From NCBI RefSeq assembly GCF_002217355.1, contig NZ_MUHA01000028.1:62001-126000 (forward strand): DNA of 64,000 nucleotides. The letters are read 5' to 3'. Made by a program: the position numbers and the translations under genes. Each line of letters opens with the position of its first letter. Position 1 is the first letter of the stretch. Shown in pieces: positions 34,554 through 42,068 of the stretch. The notes beneath the pieces are model-generated. The model saw only the letters and a program-made list of their open reading frames with translations. It had not been told where the DNA came from and made no database searches. This stretch comes from Flavobacterium oncorhynchi (GTDB lineage: Bacteria; Bacteroidota; Bacteroidia; Flavobacteriales; Flavobacteriaceae).

Positions 34554-34570
34554 GTCGGTATTTATCCGAC
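34554..34570 (-). promoter_or_regulatory. Leader hairpin of the capsid-candidate gene
   Basis: GTCGG (34554-34558) and CCGAC (34566-34570) form a 5-bp stem with a 7-nt loop, 17 nt before the ATG on the minus strand. It could be an operator or an mRNA-stabilising hairpin. Confidence 0.4.
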
Positions 34571-34603
34571 AATTAATATTTCTTACATCACAAAATTGGG
34601 CAT

Positions 34604-34628
34604 AAAAAAACCCTCAAATAGAGGGTTT
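34604..34628 (-). terminator. Rho-independent terminator
   Basis: On the minus strand AAACCCTC pairs with GAGGGTTT around TATTT, followed by T's. It separates the rep/regulatory transcript from the virion-gene transcript. Confidence 0.8.
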
Positions 34629-34659
34629 ACTGCATTTTGCGCTTTTTTGACCTTTTTTG

Positions 34660-34833
34660 CTAGTTTTTACCACTTGTGGCATTAACTTTGAAATATCTAT
34701 TAACGTGATCGCCTAATACTAATTTAATTTCGTATTCTTTTTTTACGTCTTGTAGATATTTTTGGGCTGTTTTTATACTGATTCCCATTGTATTAGCTAA
34801 ATCTTTGGCCGTAATTACTCGTAATGTTTCCAT
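34660..34833 (-). CDS. 57-aa helix-turn-helix protein
   Basis: METLRVITAKDLANTMGISI then KTAQKYLQDVKKEYEIKLVL and a C-terminal GDHVNRYFKVNATSGKN. The segment AKDLANTMGISIKTAQKYLQDV has the spacing of a helix-turn-helix. It is below a 60-aa length cut, but lies in line with rep and the Cys-rich gene and is closed by a terminator. It is a likely regulator of the element, for instance of the virion-gene promoter just beyond. Target unknown. Confidence 0.7.
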   Translation of the reverse strand: METLRVITAKDLANTMGISIKTAQKYLQDVKKEYEIKLVLGDHVNRYFKVNATSGKN

Positions 34834-34885
34834 AGGTTACTTGTTTTTGGGGTTTTGATAGGAGGGGAGTGCATTCCCCTCCTTT

Positions 34886-35164
34886 TTAAAATAATGTTGG
34901 TTGGTTTAAATCAATTTTTAATTTTTTTCCTTTATTGAAATTTCTAAAATGCTCATTTTTCATAAGTTCAGGCTTTAATTTTCCTAAATCTTCATAATAT
35001 GTATTTTGTTTTGAAGTCCAGCAAGCTATATTCTTTTCTTCAAGGTTCACATTTTCAAAAAATCTTACACAAAAACCATTGTCTTTGTTTGATTCTTTGT
35101 CATTGTGGTAATTTAATTCACAGTTACCGCACGAGTAACATTGAAAAGTTGGTATATTTCTCAT
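34886..35164 (-). CDS. Cys-rich small protein downstream of rep
   Basis: 92 aa. The N-terminus carries CYSCGNCELNYH and then CVRFF and ACW: a C-x2-C-x2-C cluster plus two further Cys, probably a metal site. A positively charged C-terminus ends in a possible clamp-type peptide (LNQPTLF). Its ATG overlaps the rep stop by 4 bp, so it is translationally coupled and probably assists replication. No family is recognised with certainty. Confidence 0.65.
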   Translation of the reverse strand: MRNIPTFQCYSCGNCELNYHNDKESNKDNGFCVRFFENVNLEEKNIACWTSKQNTYYEDLGKLKPELMKNEHFRNFNKGKKLKIDLNQPTLF

Positions 35165-36438
35165 ATTAACATTGGGTATTCGTTTTTATCTATTTCTATA
35201 TCTAATTCATTGAAATCTCGGAAATACGTAAGAAGATTGTAAACGCCCTCTAAGCCATTTTGCTTGAACTTATTAAGTACTAAAGGCTGTAAATCATTTT
35301 TGCAAATCTTTTTCCAGATTGGTAATGAGATTTTTAACAAAATTTCGTCTATGTCCGTTTCATTTACGATTTCTTCGTCTGATTTGTCAAATTCGTCCAT
35401 AAATTCAGCATATTCTTTACGCAATGAATTGGAGATATTTACAAAGTGCTTTCCTTGAGTTTGTTCCACATAACAGCTATATACACCGTATAATCTTCTT
35501 TTTTCGGCATGATCAGAATAATCTCCGCACGCTAATTTTGCCAAAGCTGTAAAAGGAGTGAGCCCTTTAGAACCTTTTATTTGTCCTTTAGTCATTTCGC
35601 TTGTTATATCATATTTAGCTAGATATTGAGAAATATCTGCAGTAAGAATTTTTTGGTTTTGTGCCTTTAAAAGACCATCATTATCTTTGTAATCAGACCA
35701 TTTACGTATAAACTCTTTTTGAAAGCTTTCAATTTTTTTTACATTCGAATGATTGTAAAAAAACAATAAATGTAAATGAGGATGCCAACCATTATCCATT
35801 GAGTAAGTAATTTCGAGTGTTTTTACTTGACCCATAAAGCCCAAATCCAATTTACTTCGTGAGAAAAATCTTTGATTTTGAAAACTTCTGTAATTATTTG
35901 AAATTTTTTCTAAAGATTTTTTTAATGTGTCAAATTTTCCGTGTCTCACGGTAAGAGTCAGAAAACCAATAGAATAGCCTTTTTCCTGATGCGCTGTAAT
36001 TAGTCCGCTCAATAAATCTTTTTTATTTTCTGAAATTTTAAGCGCACATACAGGACAACGCCAATAACCGCCACAATTGGCAACGCCATTAAAGAAAAAC
36101 CCGCCATTGCTGTTCTTGCAGAGATTTACAGGTGTATTTGTATTTGCAGTAACCGAATATCCGCAAAATTGAATTCTTGGTTTTCTTTTTTCTTTTGTTT
36201 CTTTTAAAGTGTAATTTTTCTTAGCAATATTTCTCATTCTATGTAGTAAAGTTTTATACACCGAAGATATATCCGTTTGATGTTCTATGTGGCGTACCAA
36301 AACCGTATTATTATCAAGGGGCTTCGCCAGCTTATAACGTTCAGATTTAAAGTACTGATTATCAAATATTTGAGCCAATTCATTTGAACTATAATTTATA
36401 TTATGTAAAATAGAAAATTTAAGCAGTGAGAATCTCAT
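35161..36438 (-). CDS. Rolling-circle replication initiator (HUH Rep), N-terminus altered by integration
   Basis: 425 aa as it stands. A zinc-knuckle block CGGYWRCPVCALKISENKKDLL at about 119-140 is followed by GFLTLTVRHGK, the HUH motif HPHLHLLFF at about 218-226, and the tyrosine motif ISQYLAKY at about 273-280. That is the single-Tyr layout of Rep_1-type plasmid and ssDNA-phage initiators, which nick the origin and start rolling-circle replication. The first 12 residues (MRFSLLKFSILH) come from host DNA beyond the attachment core. In the closed circle the frame would begin at 30302 instead (14 residues MTNIQKKSNSKLHT, then INYSSN). The catalytic domains are intact. Confidence 0.85.
   Translation of the reverse strand: MRFSLLKFSILHNINYSSNELAQIFDNQYFKSERYKLAKPLDNNTVLVRHIEHQTDISSVYKTLLHRMRNIAKKNYTLKETKEKRKPRIQFCGYSVTANTNTPVNLCKNSNGGFFFNGVANCGGYWRCPVCALKISENKKDLLSGLITAHQEKGYSIGFLTLTVRHGKFDTLKKSLEKISNNYRSFQNQRFFSRSKLDLGFMGQVKTLEITYSMDNGWHPHLHLLFFYNHSNVKKIESFQKEFIRKWSDYKDNDGLLKAQNQKILTADISQYLAKYDITSEMTKGQIKGSKGLTPFTALAKLACGDYSDHAEKRRLYGVYSCYVEQTQGKHFVNISNSLRKEYAEFMDEFDKSDEEIVNETDIDEILLKISLPIWKKICKNDLQPLVLNKFKQNGLEGVYNLLTYFRDFNELDIEIDKNEYPMLI
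36384..36411 (+). other. Right attachment site: chromosomal dif-type XerCD site
   Basis: XerC arm TTGAACTATAA, centre TTTATA, XerD arm TTATGTAAAAT. The XerD arm differs by one base from the E. coli arm (TTATGTTAAAT) and by one from the B. subtilis arm (TTATGTAAACT), and the centre is close to E. coli TGTATA. It lies inside the 5' end of the integrated rep. A complete dif remains here after integration, so chromosome dimer resolution would be preserved. Confidence 0.75.
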
Positions 36439-36682
36439 AAATGCACTTCTGTATTAAAATTTTGTAAATATTCAAATCTCAGCGACTACTCATAGTATAC
36501 ATTCCTTATAAAGTCTATTACAAAAAAAAATATTTTTGAAATGACAAAATGCATTTTAAAGCCTTGAATTTGCTAAATCTTAACATTTCTTTAAAATAAT
36601 AACTTTCTAATCAAGATGCGTTCAAAGTGAAACTAAATTTTATTATTTTTACATTAGATACTTTAAAAAAAATATCAACTCT

Positions 36683-38596
36683 ATGAATACAATTGCTGAG
36701 CATATTGCAGATTTTTTAAAAGAATACCCGCCGTTTGATAATTTGACTTTTCAAGAATTATCAGAAATTGCAACTAATATTCGTGTTATCAATTTAGAAA
36801 AACATGCTGTATTGTTTCAAAATAATGATTTATTGCACGACAGTTTTTATGTTGTTGCTTCTGGTATCATTAATTTGACAACAATTGCTGATGCTGAGGA
36901 AACAATTATAAATAAATGTCATGAAGGCGATATTTTTGGTTTACGTCCGTTTTTTGCCAAAAATAACTACATGATGACTGCAAAAGCACGTGAAGAAAGT
37001 ATAATTTATGCTATTCCTATCGCTGTTTTTAGACCATTTGTGGCTAATAATCCTGACGTTTTGAATTTTTTATTGGAAAGTTTTGCAATAAATTCAAGAC
37101 ATACTAAAGATAATGTGCGTTCTAATGGAAAATTAGATGCTGACAACAGCTATATAGATCAGCAGTCAGAAATGCAGTATATACAGTCTCTAGCGTATAA
37201 TAATTCGCCGTTAACAACTGAGGCGCATCATATTGTAAAAGATGTTGCCATTTTAATGACGGAATCTATGGTAGATAATATTGTAGTTACTGAAAAAACA
37301 AAACCAATTGGTATTGTTACAAATGCCGATTTGTCTTCAAAAATTGCAACTGGTCGTTATCCAATATCAGAAACTATAGATAAAATTATGTCCTCGCCAG
37401 TTGTTACCGTAATTGAGAATGTTTCTTTAGCCGAAGCACAGTTACTAATGCTGAAACATAATGTATCACATTTATGCGTAACAAAAGACGGTACAAGTAA
37501 ATCTGCGGTAAAAGGAATTATTTCTGAGCACGATTTAATTGTGGCTCAAGCAAGTAACCCTGGTGTTTTAATTAAAGAGATTAAACGTTCGCAACTGCCA
37601 AAAGATCTAAAACAAATACGCGATCGATTATCAGATTTAATTCAGAATTCGATTCAAAAAAACATACCAATTTCTCATATCAGCAATATTGCGAGTGAAA
37701 TTAATTTGGCGATCATAAAACGTGCTGTCGAATTATCAATTTTAGATTTAGGCTCACCTCCTGCTCGATTTGCGTGGTTAAGTATAGGAAGTCAAGGTCG
37801 TAAAGAACAGCTTTTGTTAACAGATCAAGACAGTATTTTGATCTTTGAAGATGTGGCTCCAGAAAAATATAGAGAAGTAAAAGATTATTTTTTAAGACTG
37901 GCAAAAAGAACGACTTCTATTCTTGAAAAAGTAGGTTATGAATATTGTCCAAACGGACATATGGGCAGCAATATGCTTTGGTGTAAATCATTGACAGACT
38001 GGACAAAACAATACAACAGCTGGATGAATACTCCAGGTGAAAACAGTAATGATTTAAGTTCGATTTTCTTTGATTATGAGATCGTTTTTGGCGAACCAAA
38101 GATTGAAGAAGTGATTGAAAATGTAATTTTTAAAAATGCTGTAAACAATACTTTGTTCTTCGACTTTTTAGGAAACGATGCTTTAAAGAGAAATTCTCCT
38201 TTAAGCTTTTTCAAAAAATTCATTGTAGAAGAAGACGGCCCGCATAAAACTAAATTTGATATTAAAACCCGTGCTTTAATGCCGTTGATTGATGGCGCGC
38301 GCTTGTTAATTTTGAATGCGAATATAAAAGGAATCAAAAATACCTATTTAAGATTCAAACAATTAGCAATTACCGATTCTAAAAATGCCGAAATATATTT
38401 AAGTTGTGCTGAAGCTTTTCTAACACTTTCAAAGTTTAGAACGGTCGAAGGTTTAAAGAATGATGATTCTGGACAATACATTAATCTAAGAGAAATGTCT
38501 AAAACAGACAAAGAAAAGTTAAAAAATGCTTTAACCCCAATGAAAGACCTTGAGGAACTGATTAAGAGTAAATTTCAACTTACACAATTCTCGTAA
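36683..38596 (+). CDS. cNMP-binding / CBS pair / DUF294 putative nucleotidyltransferase
   Basis: 637 aa. Order of domains: cyclic-nucleotide-binding fold (about 15-130, HDSFYVVASGIINL), two CBS domains (about 180-300, with GIVTNADLSSKI and GIISEHDLI), DUF294 nucleotidyltransferase-like (about 305-440, WLSIGSQGRKEQLLLTDQDS with the GS and DxD-like residues) and a DUF294 C-terminal helical domain. The CBS pair may bind adenine nucleotides. Related proteins are predicted to uridylylate or adenylylate targets, unproven. Its stop is 2 bp from the next ATG, an exonuclease-fold gene, a pairing seen in many bacteria. Confidence 0.92.
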   Translation: MNTIAEHIADFLKEYPPFDNLTFQELSEIATNIRVINLEKHAVLFQNNDLLHDSFYVVASGIINLTTIADAEETIINKCHEGDIFGLRPFFAKNNYMMTAKAREESIIYAIPIAVFRPFVANNPDVLNFLLESFAINSRHTKDNVRSNGKLDADNSYIDQQSEMQYIQSLAYNNSPLTTEAHHIVKDVAILMTESMVDNIVVTEKTKPIGIVTNADLSSKIATGRYPISETIDKIMSSPVVTVIENVSLAEAQLLMLKHNVSHLCVTKDGTSKSAVKGIISEHDLIVAQASNPGVLIKEIKRSQLPKDLKQIRDRLSDLIQNSIQKNIPISHISNIASEINLAIIKRAVELSILDLGSPPARFAWLSIGSQGRKEQLLLTDQDSILIFEDVAPEKYREVKDYFLRLAKRTTSILEKVGYEYCPNGHMGSNMLWCKSLTDWTKQYNSWMNTPGENSNDLSSIFFDYEIVFGEPKIEEVIENVIFKNAVNNTLFFDFLGNDALKRNSPLSFFKKFIVEEDGPHKTKFDIKTRALMPLIDGARLLILNANIKGIKNTYLRFKQLAITDSKNAEIYLSCAEAFLTLSKFRTVEGLKNDDSGQYINLREMSKTDKEKLKNALTPMKDLEELIKSKFQLTQFS

Positions 38597-38598
38597 AT

Positions 38599-39195
38599 AT
38601 GCTAGACTGGCTTAAAAATATTAATAAAGAATATCCGGATTTTTGGAAGGATTATTTGACTAAATTAGAAACGAAACCGTCCAAGTTTGTGGTGTTGTCG
38701 ACTGAAACATCTGGTTTAAATCCAAACAAAGACGTCATTCTGTCTTTGGGAGCATTTTCTGTTGTGGAAGACAGTATTTTAATTAAAGAAAATTTTGAAG
38801 CCGTTTTACTTCAATACAAATTTCTGCAGGATAACGGACTCTCAAATGAGTTTATCATTGAAAGTAAAATGATGAAAATGCCGGAGCCTGATGCTGTTGA
38901 AGCTTTTGTTAACTTTATTGGAAACGCAATTCTAGTGGGGCATCATATCAATTTTGATATAGAAATGCTTAATGCGGCGCTTGAACGACTAAATTGCGGC
39001 AGACTTAAAAATGAAGCTTTAGATGTAGATGTTATGTATCGCAAATTAACGGACATTAATGACAAGCAGTTTTCATTAAATGATCTATGCGAAATTTACA
39101 AAATTCCAAAAAGCGATCGAAATTCTTCAGCTGAAGATGCTTATAAAATCGGACTTTTATTTCTGAAATTGAAATCTCGATTAGGAATAAAATAG
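38599..39195 (+). CDS. DnaQ-like 3'-5' exonuclease-fold protein, motif I Asp missing
   Basis: 198 aa. The RNase-T/DnaQ fold is evident, but motif I reads LSTETSGL (Ser where Asp of DTETTG is expected). Motif II HHINFDIEML has its Asp; motif III reads NSSAEDAYKI, keeping the last Asp but with Asn at the usual His position. Two metal/catalytic residues are therefore changed, so exonuclease activity is doubtful. It is translated together with the DUF294 gene (2-bp gap) and could act as a binding partner. Confidence 0.85.
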   Translation: MLDWLKNINKEYPDFWKDYLTKLETKPSKFVVLSTETSGLNPNKDVILSLGAFSVVEDSILIKENFEAVLLQYKFLQDNGLSNEFIIESKMMKMPEPDAVEAFVNFIGNAILVGHHINFDIEMLNAALERLNCGRLKNEALDVDVMYRKLTDINDKQFSLNDLCEIYKIPKSDRNSSAEDAYKIGLLFLKLKSRLGIK

Positions 39196-39210
39196 TTTTA
39201 AAAATAGTAT

Positions 39211-39246
39211 AATAAAAAGCCTCTTAAATTTAAGAGGCTTTTTATT
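39211..39246. terminator. Bidirectional terminator
   Basis: Perfect palindrome with arm AATAAAAAGCCTCTTAAA, between convergent genes. Confidence 0.85.
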
Positions 39247-39262
39247 TGTATTTAAACGAAGA

Positions 39263-40432
39263 TTATTTCCCTTTTCTGCGTTTGCGCTCAGCTTTTATCA
39301 TTGATAATTCACGGCTTGTTTGTCCTGCAACCGAAGTATTTTCTTCAGCACGACGAATCAAGTATGGCATAACATCTTTTACAGGTCCAAAAGGAAGGTA
39401 TTTAGCAACATTATAACCGTTTTCGGCTAAGTTGTAACTAATATTATCGCTCATTCCGTACAACTGTCCAAACCAAATTTTGTTATCATTTTTTGCAATA
39501 CCTCTTTGAGCCATCATTTCCATAAGTTTATAAGAGCTTAATTCGTTATGAGTACCTGCAAAAATTGACATCGTTTCTAAATGATCTAACATATAATGTA
39601 CAGCGCTGTCATAATTCACATCTGTTGCTTCTTTAGAAACACAAATTGGCGAAACATAACCTTTTTCTTCTGCACGCTTGTTTTCTTTTTCCATGTAAGC
39701 ACCGCGAACCAATTTCATTCCAATAAAAAAGCCTTCTTGTTTAGCAATTTCATGTAGTTTTTTCAAATAGTCCAAACGATCCCAACGATACATTTGCAAT
39801 GTGTTAAATACAATTGCTTTCTCTTTATTGTATTTACGCATCATTTCGGTTACTAGATCATCAGCTGCATCTTGCATCCAGCTTTCTTCACCATCAATTA
39901 ATAATGCAACATCTTTTTTATGTGCTTCGCTGCAAACTTGGTCAAAACGAGCTACTACTCTATCCCATTCAGTTTGCTCTGTAGGAGACAATGTTTGTTT
40001 TTCTCCTAGTTTTTCATATAATTCAAAACGTCCTAAACCAGTTGGTTTAAAAACGGCAAAAGGAATTGCTAAACGTTCTTTTGCAAATTCAATAGTTTTT
40101 AAGGTCATTTGTAAAGCAGCATCAAACTGCTCTTCCTCTTCTTTTCCTTCAACAGAGTAATCTAGTACAGATGAAACTCCTTTTGTAAACATTTTATCTA
40201 CTACTGTAATACAATCGTCTTCGTTTACACCACCGCAAAAATGGTCAAAAACAGTAGCACGGATTAATCCTTCAACAGGAAGATGTGCTTTGATTGCAAA
40301 ATTAGTAACAGCAGTTCCAATTCTTACTAAAGGCTCACTGTCAATCATTTTAAAAAGAAAATAAGCCCTATCAAGTTCAGTATCACTTTTAAGTGAAAAT
40401 GCAACTTGTGTGTTATCGAATATTTTTTCCAT
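39263..40432 (-). CDS. Proline dehydrogenase
   Basis: 389 aa monofunctional PRODH with the FAD-binding (beta/alpha)8 barrel. Signatures: GMKLVRGAYMEKE, TLQMYRWDRLDYL, FGQLYGMSDNISYNLAENGYNVAKYLPFGPVKDVMPYLIRRAEEN with the substrate-binding RR pair near the C-terminus. It oxidises proline to pyrroline-5-carboxylate and feeds electrons to the quinone pool. There is no P5C dehydrogenase next to it and no PutA fusion. It has its own promoter box at 40450-40457 and converges on the exonuclease-fold gene. Confidence 0.95.
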   Translation of the reverse strand: MEKIFDNTQVAFSLKSDTELDRAYFLFKMIDSEPLVRIGTAVTNFAIKAHLPVEGLIRATVFDHFCGGVNEDDCITVVDKMFTKGVSSVLDYSVEGKEEEEQFDAALQMTLKTIEFAKERLAIPFAVFKPTGLGRFELYEKLGEKQTLSPTEQTEWDRVVARFDQVCSEAHKKDVALLIDGEESWMQDAADDLVTEMMRKYNKEKAIVFNTLQMYRWDRLDYLKKLHEIAKQEGFFIGMKLVRGAYMEKENKRAEEKGYVSPICVSKEATDVNYDSAVHYMLDHLETMSIFAGTHNELSSYKLMEMMAQRGIAKNDNKIWFGQLYGMSDNISYNLAENGYNVAKYLPFGPVKDVMPYLIRRAEENTSVAGQTSRELSMIKAERKRRKGK

Positions 40433-40449
40433 TAAGTTTAGTTTTTATG

Positions 40450-40457
40450 CAAATATA
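40450..40457 (-). promoter_or_regulatory. Bacteroidota -7 promoter box for proline dehydrogenase
   Basis: Minus-strand TATATTTG fits TAnnTTTG, 17 nt upstream of the ATG at 40432. Confidence 0.55.
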
Positions 40458-40702
40458 AAGAGTGTTTTGAATATTATTTACTAAACAGGGGCAAATTTTT
40501 CGGTATCGTTAATAACATTCTTAGAAATATTGAATTATTTAAGTAAAAAATTACTTTTAAAGAAATATGTATTTATAAAAGTGTCCGTTTTCTGCTTTTA
40601 GAACTGTCGTAAAGCTTGATTTTAAAACAAAATAGCATCAAAAATTGAATAATTATTGCTTAAAAATGCCTTATTTTGCGCTTTCAATTAACCTAAGAAC
40701 TT

Positions 40703-41770
40703 ATGAAGTCTATTCAAGCCAATAATTATCTGGTACATTTTAACCAAAATGCATACGAAGCTTTAAATAAACATTTAAAAGAGAACAAATATTCTAATCT
40801 TTTTATAATTGTAGATGATAAAACAAATGAATTTTGTCTGCCTAAGCTTTTGCCGGTAATTGAAACAGATCTTAATATCGAAATTATTGAGTTTGAGGCT
40901 GGAGAAGCTAACAAAAATATAGAAACTTGTATTCAAATCTGGAATGTGCTTACTGAACTTGGTGCCGACAGAAAATCACTTGTAATTAATCTTGGTGGTG
41001 GTGTTGTTACAGATTTAGGCGGTTTTGTAGCTTGTACTTTTAAAAGAGGTGTCGATTTTATTAATATTCCAACTACCTTATTGTCTATGGTAGATGCTTC
41101 GGTTGGAGGAAAAACGGGAGTAGATTTAGGGAATCTAAAAAACCAGATAGGTGTTATTAATGTACCGCAAATGGTTTTAATCGATACAGATTACCTTCAA
41201 ACTCTGCCACAAAGTGAAATGCGTTCAGGTTTGGCCGAAATGTTAAAACACGGCTTAATATACGATGCAGCATATTGGAAACAATTTTTAGACTTAAAAG
41301 AGATTGATTACGAGGCTCTAGATCAACTGATTTATCGTTCTGTAGAGATTAAAAATGAAATCGTAATTCAGGATCCAACAGAAAAAAACATACGTAAAGC
41401 ATTGAATTTTGGTCATACTTTAGGTCATGCGATAGAAAGTTACTTTTTAGAAAGTGAAAATAAAACAACTTTATTGCACGGTGAAGCAATTGCAATTGGT
41501 ATGATACTAGAAAGCTATATTTCTTTACATAAAAACTTAATTTCTGAAGCTGAATACAACGAGATTAAAACTGCAATTAAGAGTATTTATGATGATGTAA
41601 AAGTAGAAGAAAATGACATAGATCCGATCCTTGAATTGCTCGTTCACGACAAAAAAAATGAATACGGTTTAATTCAATTTGCCTTGATTGAAGGAATCGG
41701 TAAAATAAAAATTAATCAATCCGTTGAAAATAAATTGATTCTAGAGGCGTTTCAAGATTATAAATCTTAA
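40703..41770 (+). CDS. aroB: 3-dehydroquinate synthase
   Basis: 355 aa, the normal length. Shikimate pathway step 2: DAHP to 3-dehydroquinate, NAD+ and metal dependent. NLGGGVVTDLGGFVACTFKRGVDFINIPTTLLSMVDASVGGKTGVD is the family signature (NAD and substrate binding). Metal ligands are visible in LNFGHTLGHAIE and LLHGEAIAIG, with the Glu in SGLAEMLKHGLI. Complete, monocistronic, followed by a separate promoter for the polyamine cluster. Confidence 0.97.
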   Translation: MKSIQANNYLVHFNQNAYEALNKHLKENKYSNLFIIVDDKTNEFCLPKLLPVIETDLNIEIIEFEAGEANKNIETCIQIWNVLTELGADRKSLVINLGGGVVTDLGGFVACTFKRGVDFINIPTTLLSMVDASVGGKTGVDLGNLKNQIGVINVPQMVLIDTDYLQTLPQSEMRSGLAEMLKHGLIYDAAYWKQFLDLKEIDYEALDQLIYRSVEIKNEIVIQDPTEKNIRKALNFGHTLGHAIESYFLESENKTTLLHGEAIAIGMILESYISLHKNLISEAEYNEIKTAIKSIYDDVKVEENDIDPILELLVHDKKNEYGLIQFALIEGIGKIKINQSVENKLILEAFQDYKS

Positions 41771-41790
41771 ACTTTTTTTAATAAAAAGCA

Positions 41791-41822
41791 TTGCTTTAGG
41801 TATATATTATTTTTTACATTTG
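41791..41822 (+). promoter_or_regulatory. Promoter of the polyamine cluster (-33 TTG, -7 TACATTTG)
   Basis: TTG at 41791-41793 and TACATTTG at 41815-41822, 21 nt apart: a complete Bacteroidota-type promoter 5 nt upstream of the 59-aa ORF. Confidence 0.6.
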
Positions 41823-41827
41823 CCACG

Positions 41828-42007
41828 ATGAAAACAAACAATAAACAAAGACAATTCAGCTCTTACAGAAACCGTCTCAACAGTTCTTTACTAAGAATGT
41901 TGAACCGTTTTTATAATAGTAAAAGTCCGTTCTGTTTTGATGTTTTCCAATGTTCAAAAGCCGAACACGAAAAACTGCAAATTATATTTGCCAATATTAG
42001 AGTTTGA
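41828..42007 (+). CDS. 59-aa basic protein preceding the arginine decarboxylase
   Basis: MKTNNKQRQFSSYRNRLNSS then LLRMLNRFYNSKSPFCFDVF and a C-terminal block ending LQIIFANIRV. Very basic N-terminal half, two Cys. It begins 5 nt after a complete promoter and ends 61 bp before the decarboxylase ATG, so it is transcribed first. It is below an automated length cut. It could be a regulatory leader peptide responding to polyamines or arginine (eight Arg codons in the ORF), or a small protein in its own right. No family recognised. Confidence 0.55.
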   Translation: MKTNNKQRQFSSYRNRLNSSLLRMLNRFYNSKSPFCFDVFQCSKAEHEKLQIIFANIRV

Positions 42008-42068
42008 ATTTTAGATTTAGCACAGTATCCTAAATTAAAAAATTACAACTTAAAATATTGAAAAATAA

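Larger units (their letters stand above)
30245..36400. mobile_element. XerCD/dif-integrated ssDNA prophage (Finnlakeviridae/phiCjT23-like architecture)
   Basis: A 6,139-bp segment (one core copy included) bounded by directly repeated dif-like cores. About fifteen tightly packed genes lie on the minus strand, several overlapping by 1-23 bp. It carries a rolling-circle Rep of HUH type, a Cys-rich small protein, an HTH protein, a 240-aa capsid candidate, a membrane protein with an Arg-rich tail, a lysozyme-like anchored protein, and at least five tiny membrane proteins. No integrase, transposase or conjugation gene is present. Size and gene content resemble the circular ssDNA, internal-membrane phages FLiP and phiCjT23 of Flavobacterium. 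That affiliation is inferred from architecture, not from a sequence search. A rolling-circle plasmid is the main alternative, but the lytic-enzyme and membrane-protein cassette argues for a virus. Confidence 0.75.

Noticed and set aside
30245..36411. Transposon, ICE or ordinary plasmid integration as explanation of the element
   Set aside because: No transposase, integrase, relaxase of ICE type or mobilisation genes, and no terminal inverted repeats at the borders. A plasmid origin is not excluded, but the lysozyme-like and membrane-protein cassette fits a virus better.
36384..36411. Switch in gene orientation at the dif-like site as proof of the terminus
   Set aside because: Plus-strand genes predominate on both sides, so the window gives no strand-bias support; only the site sequence does.
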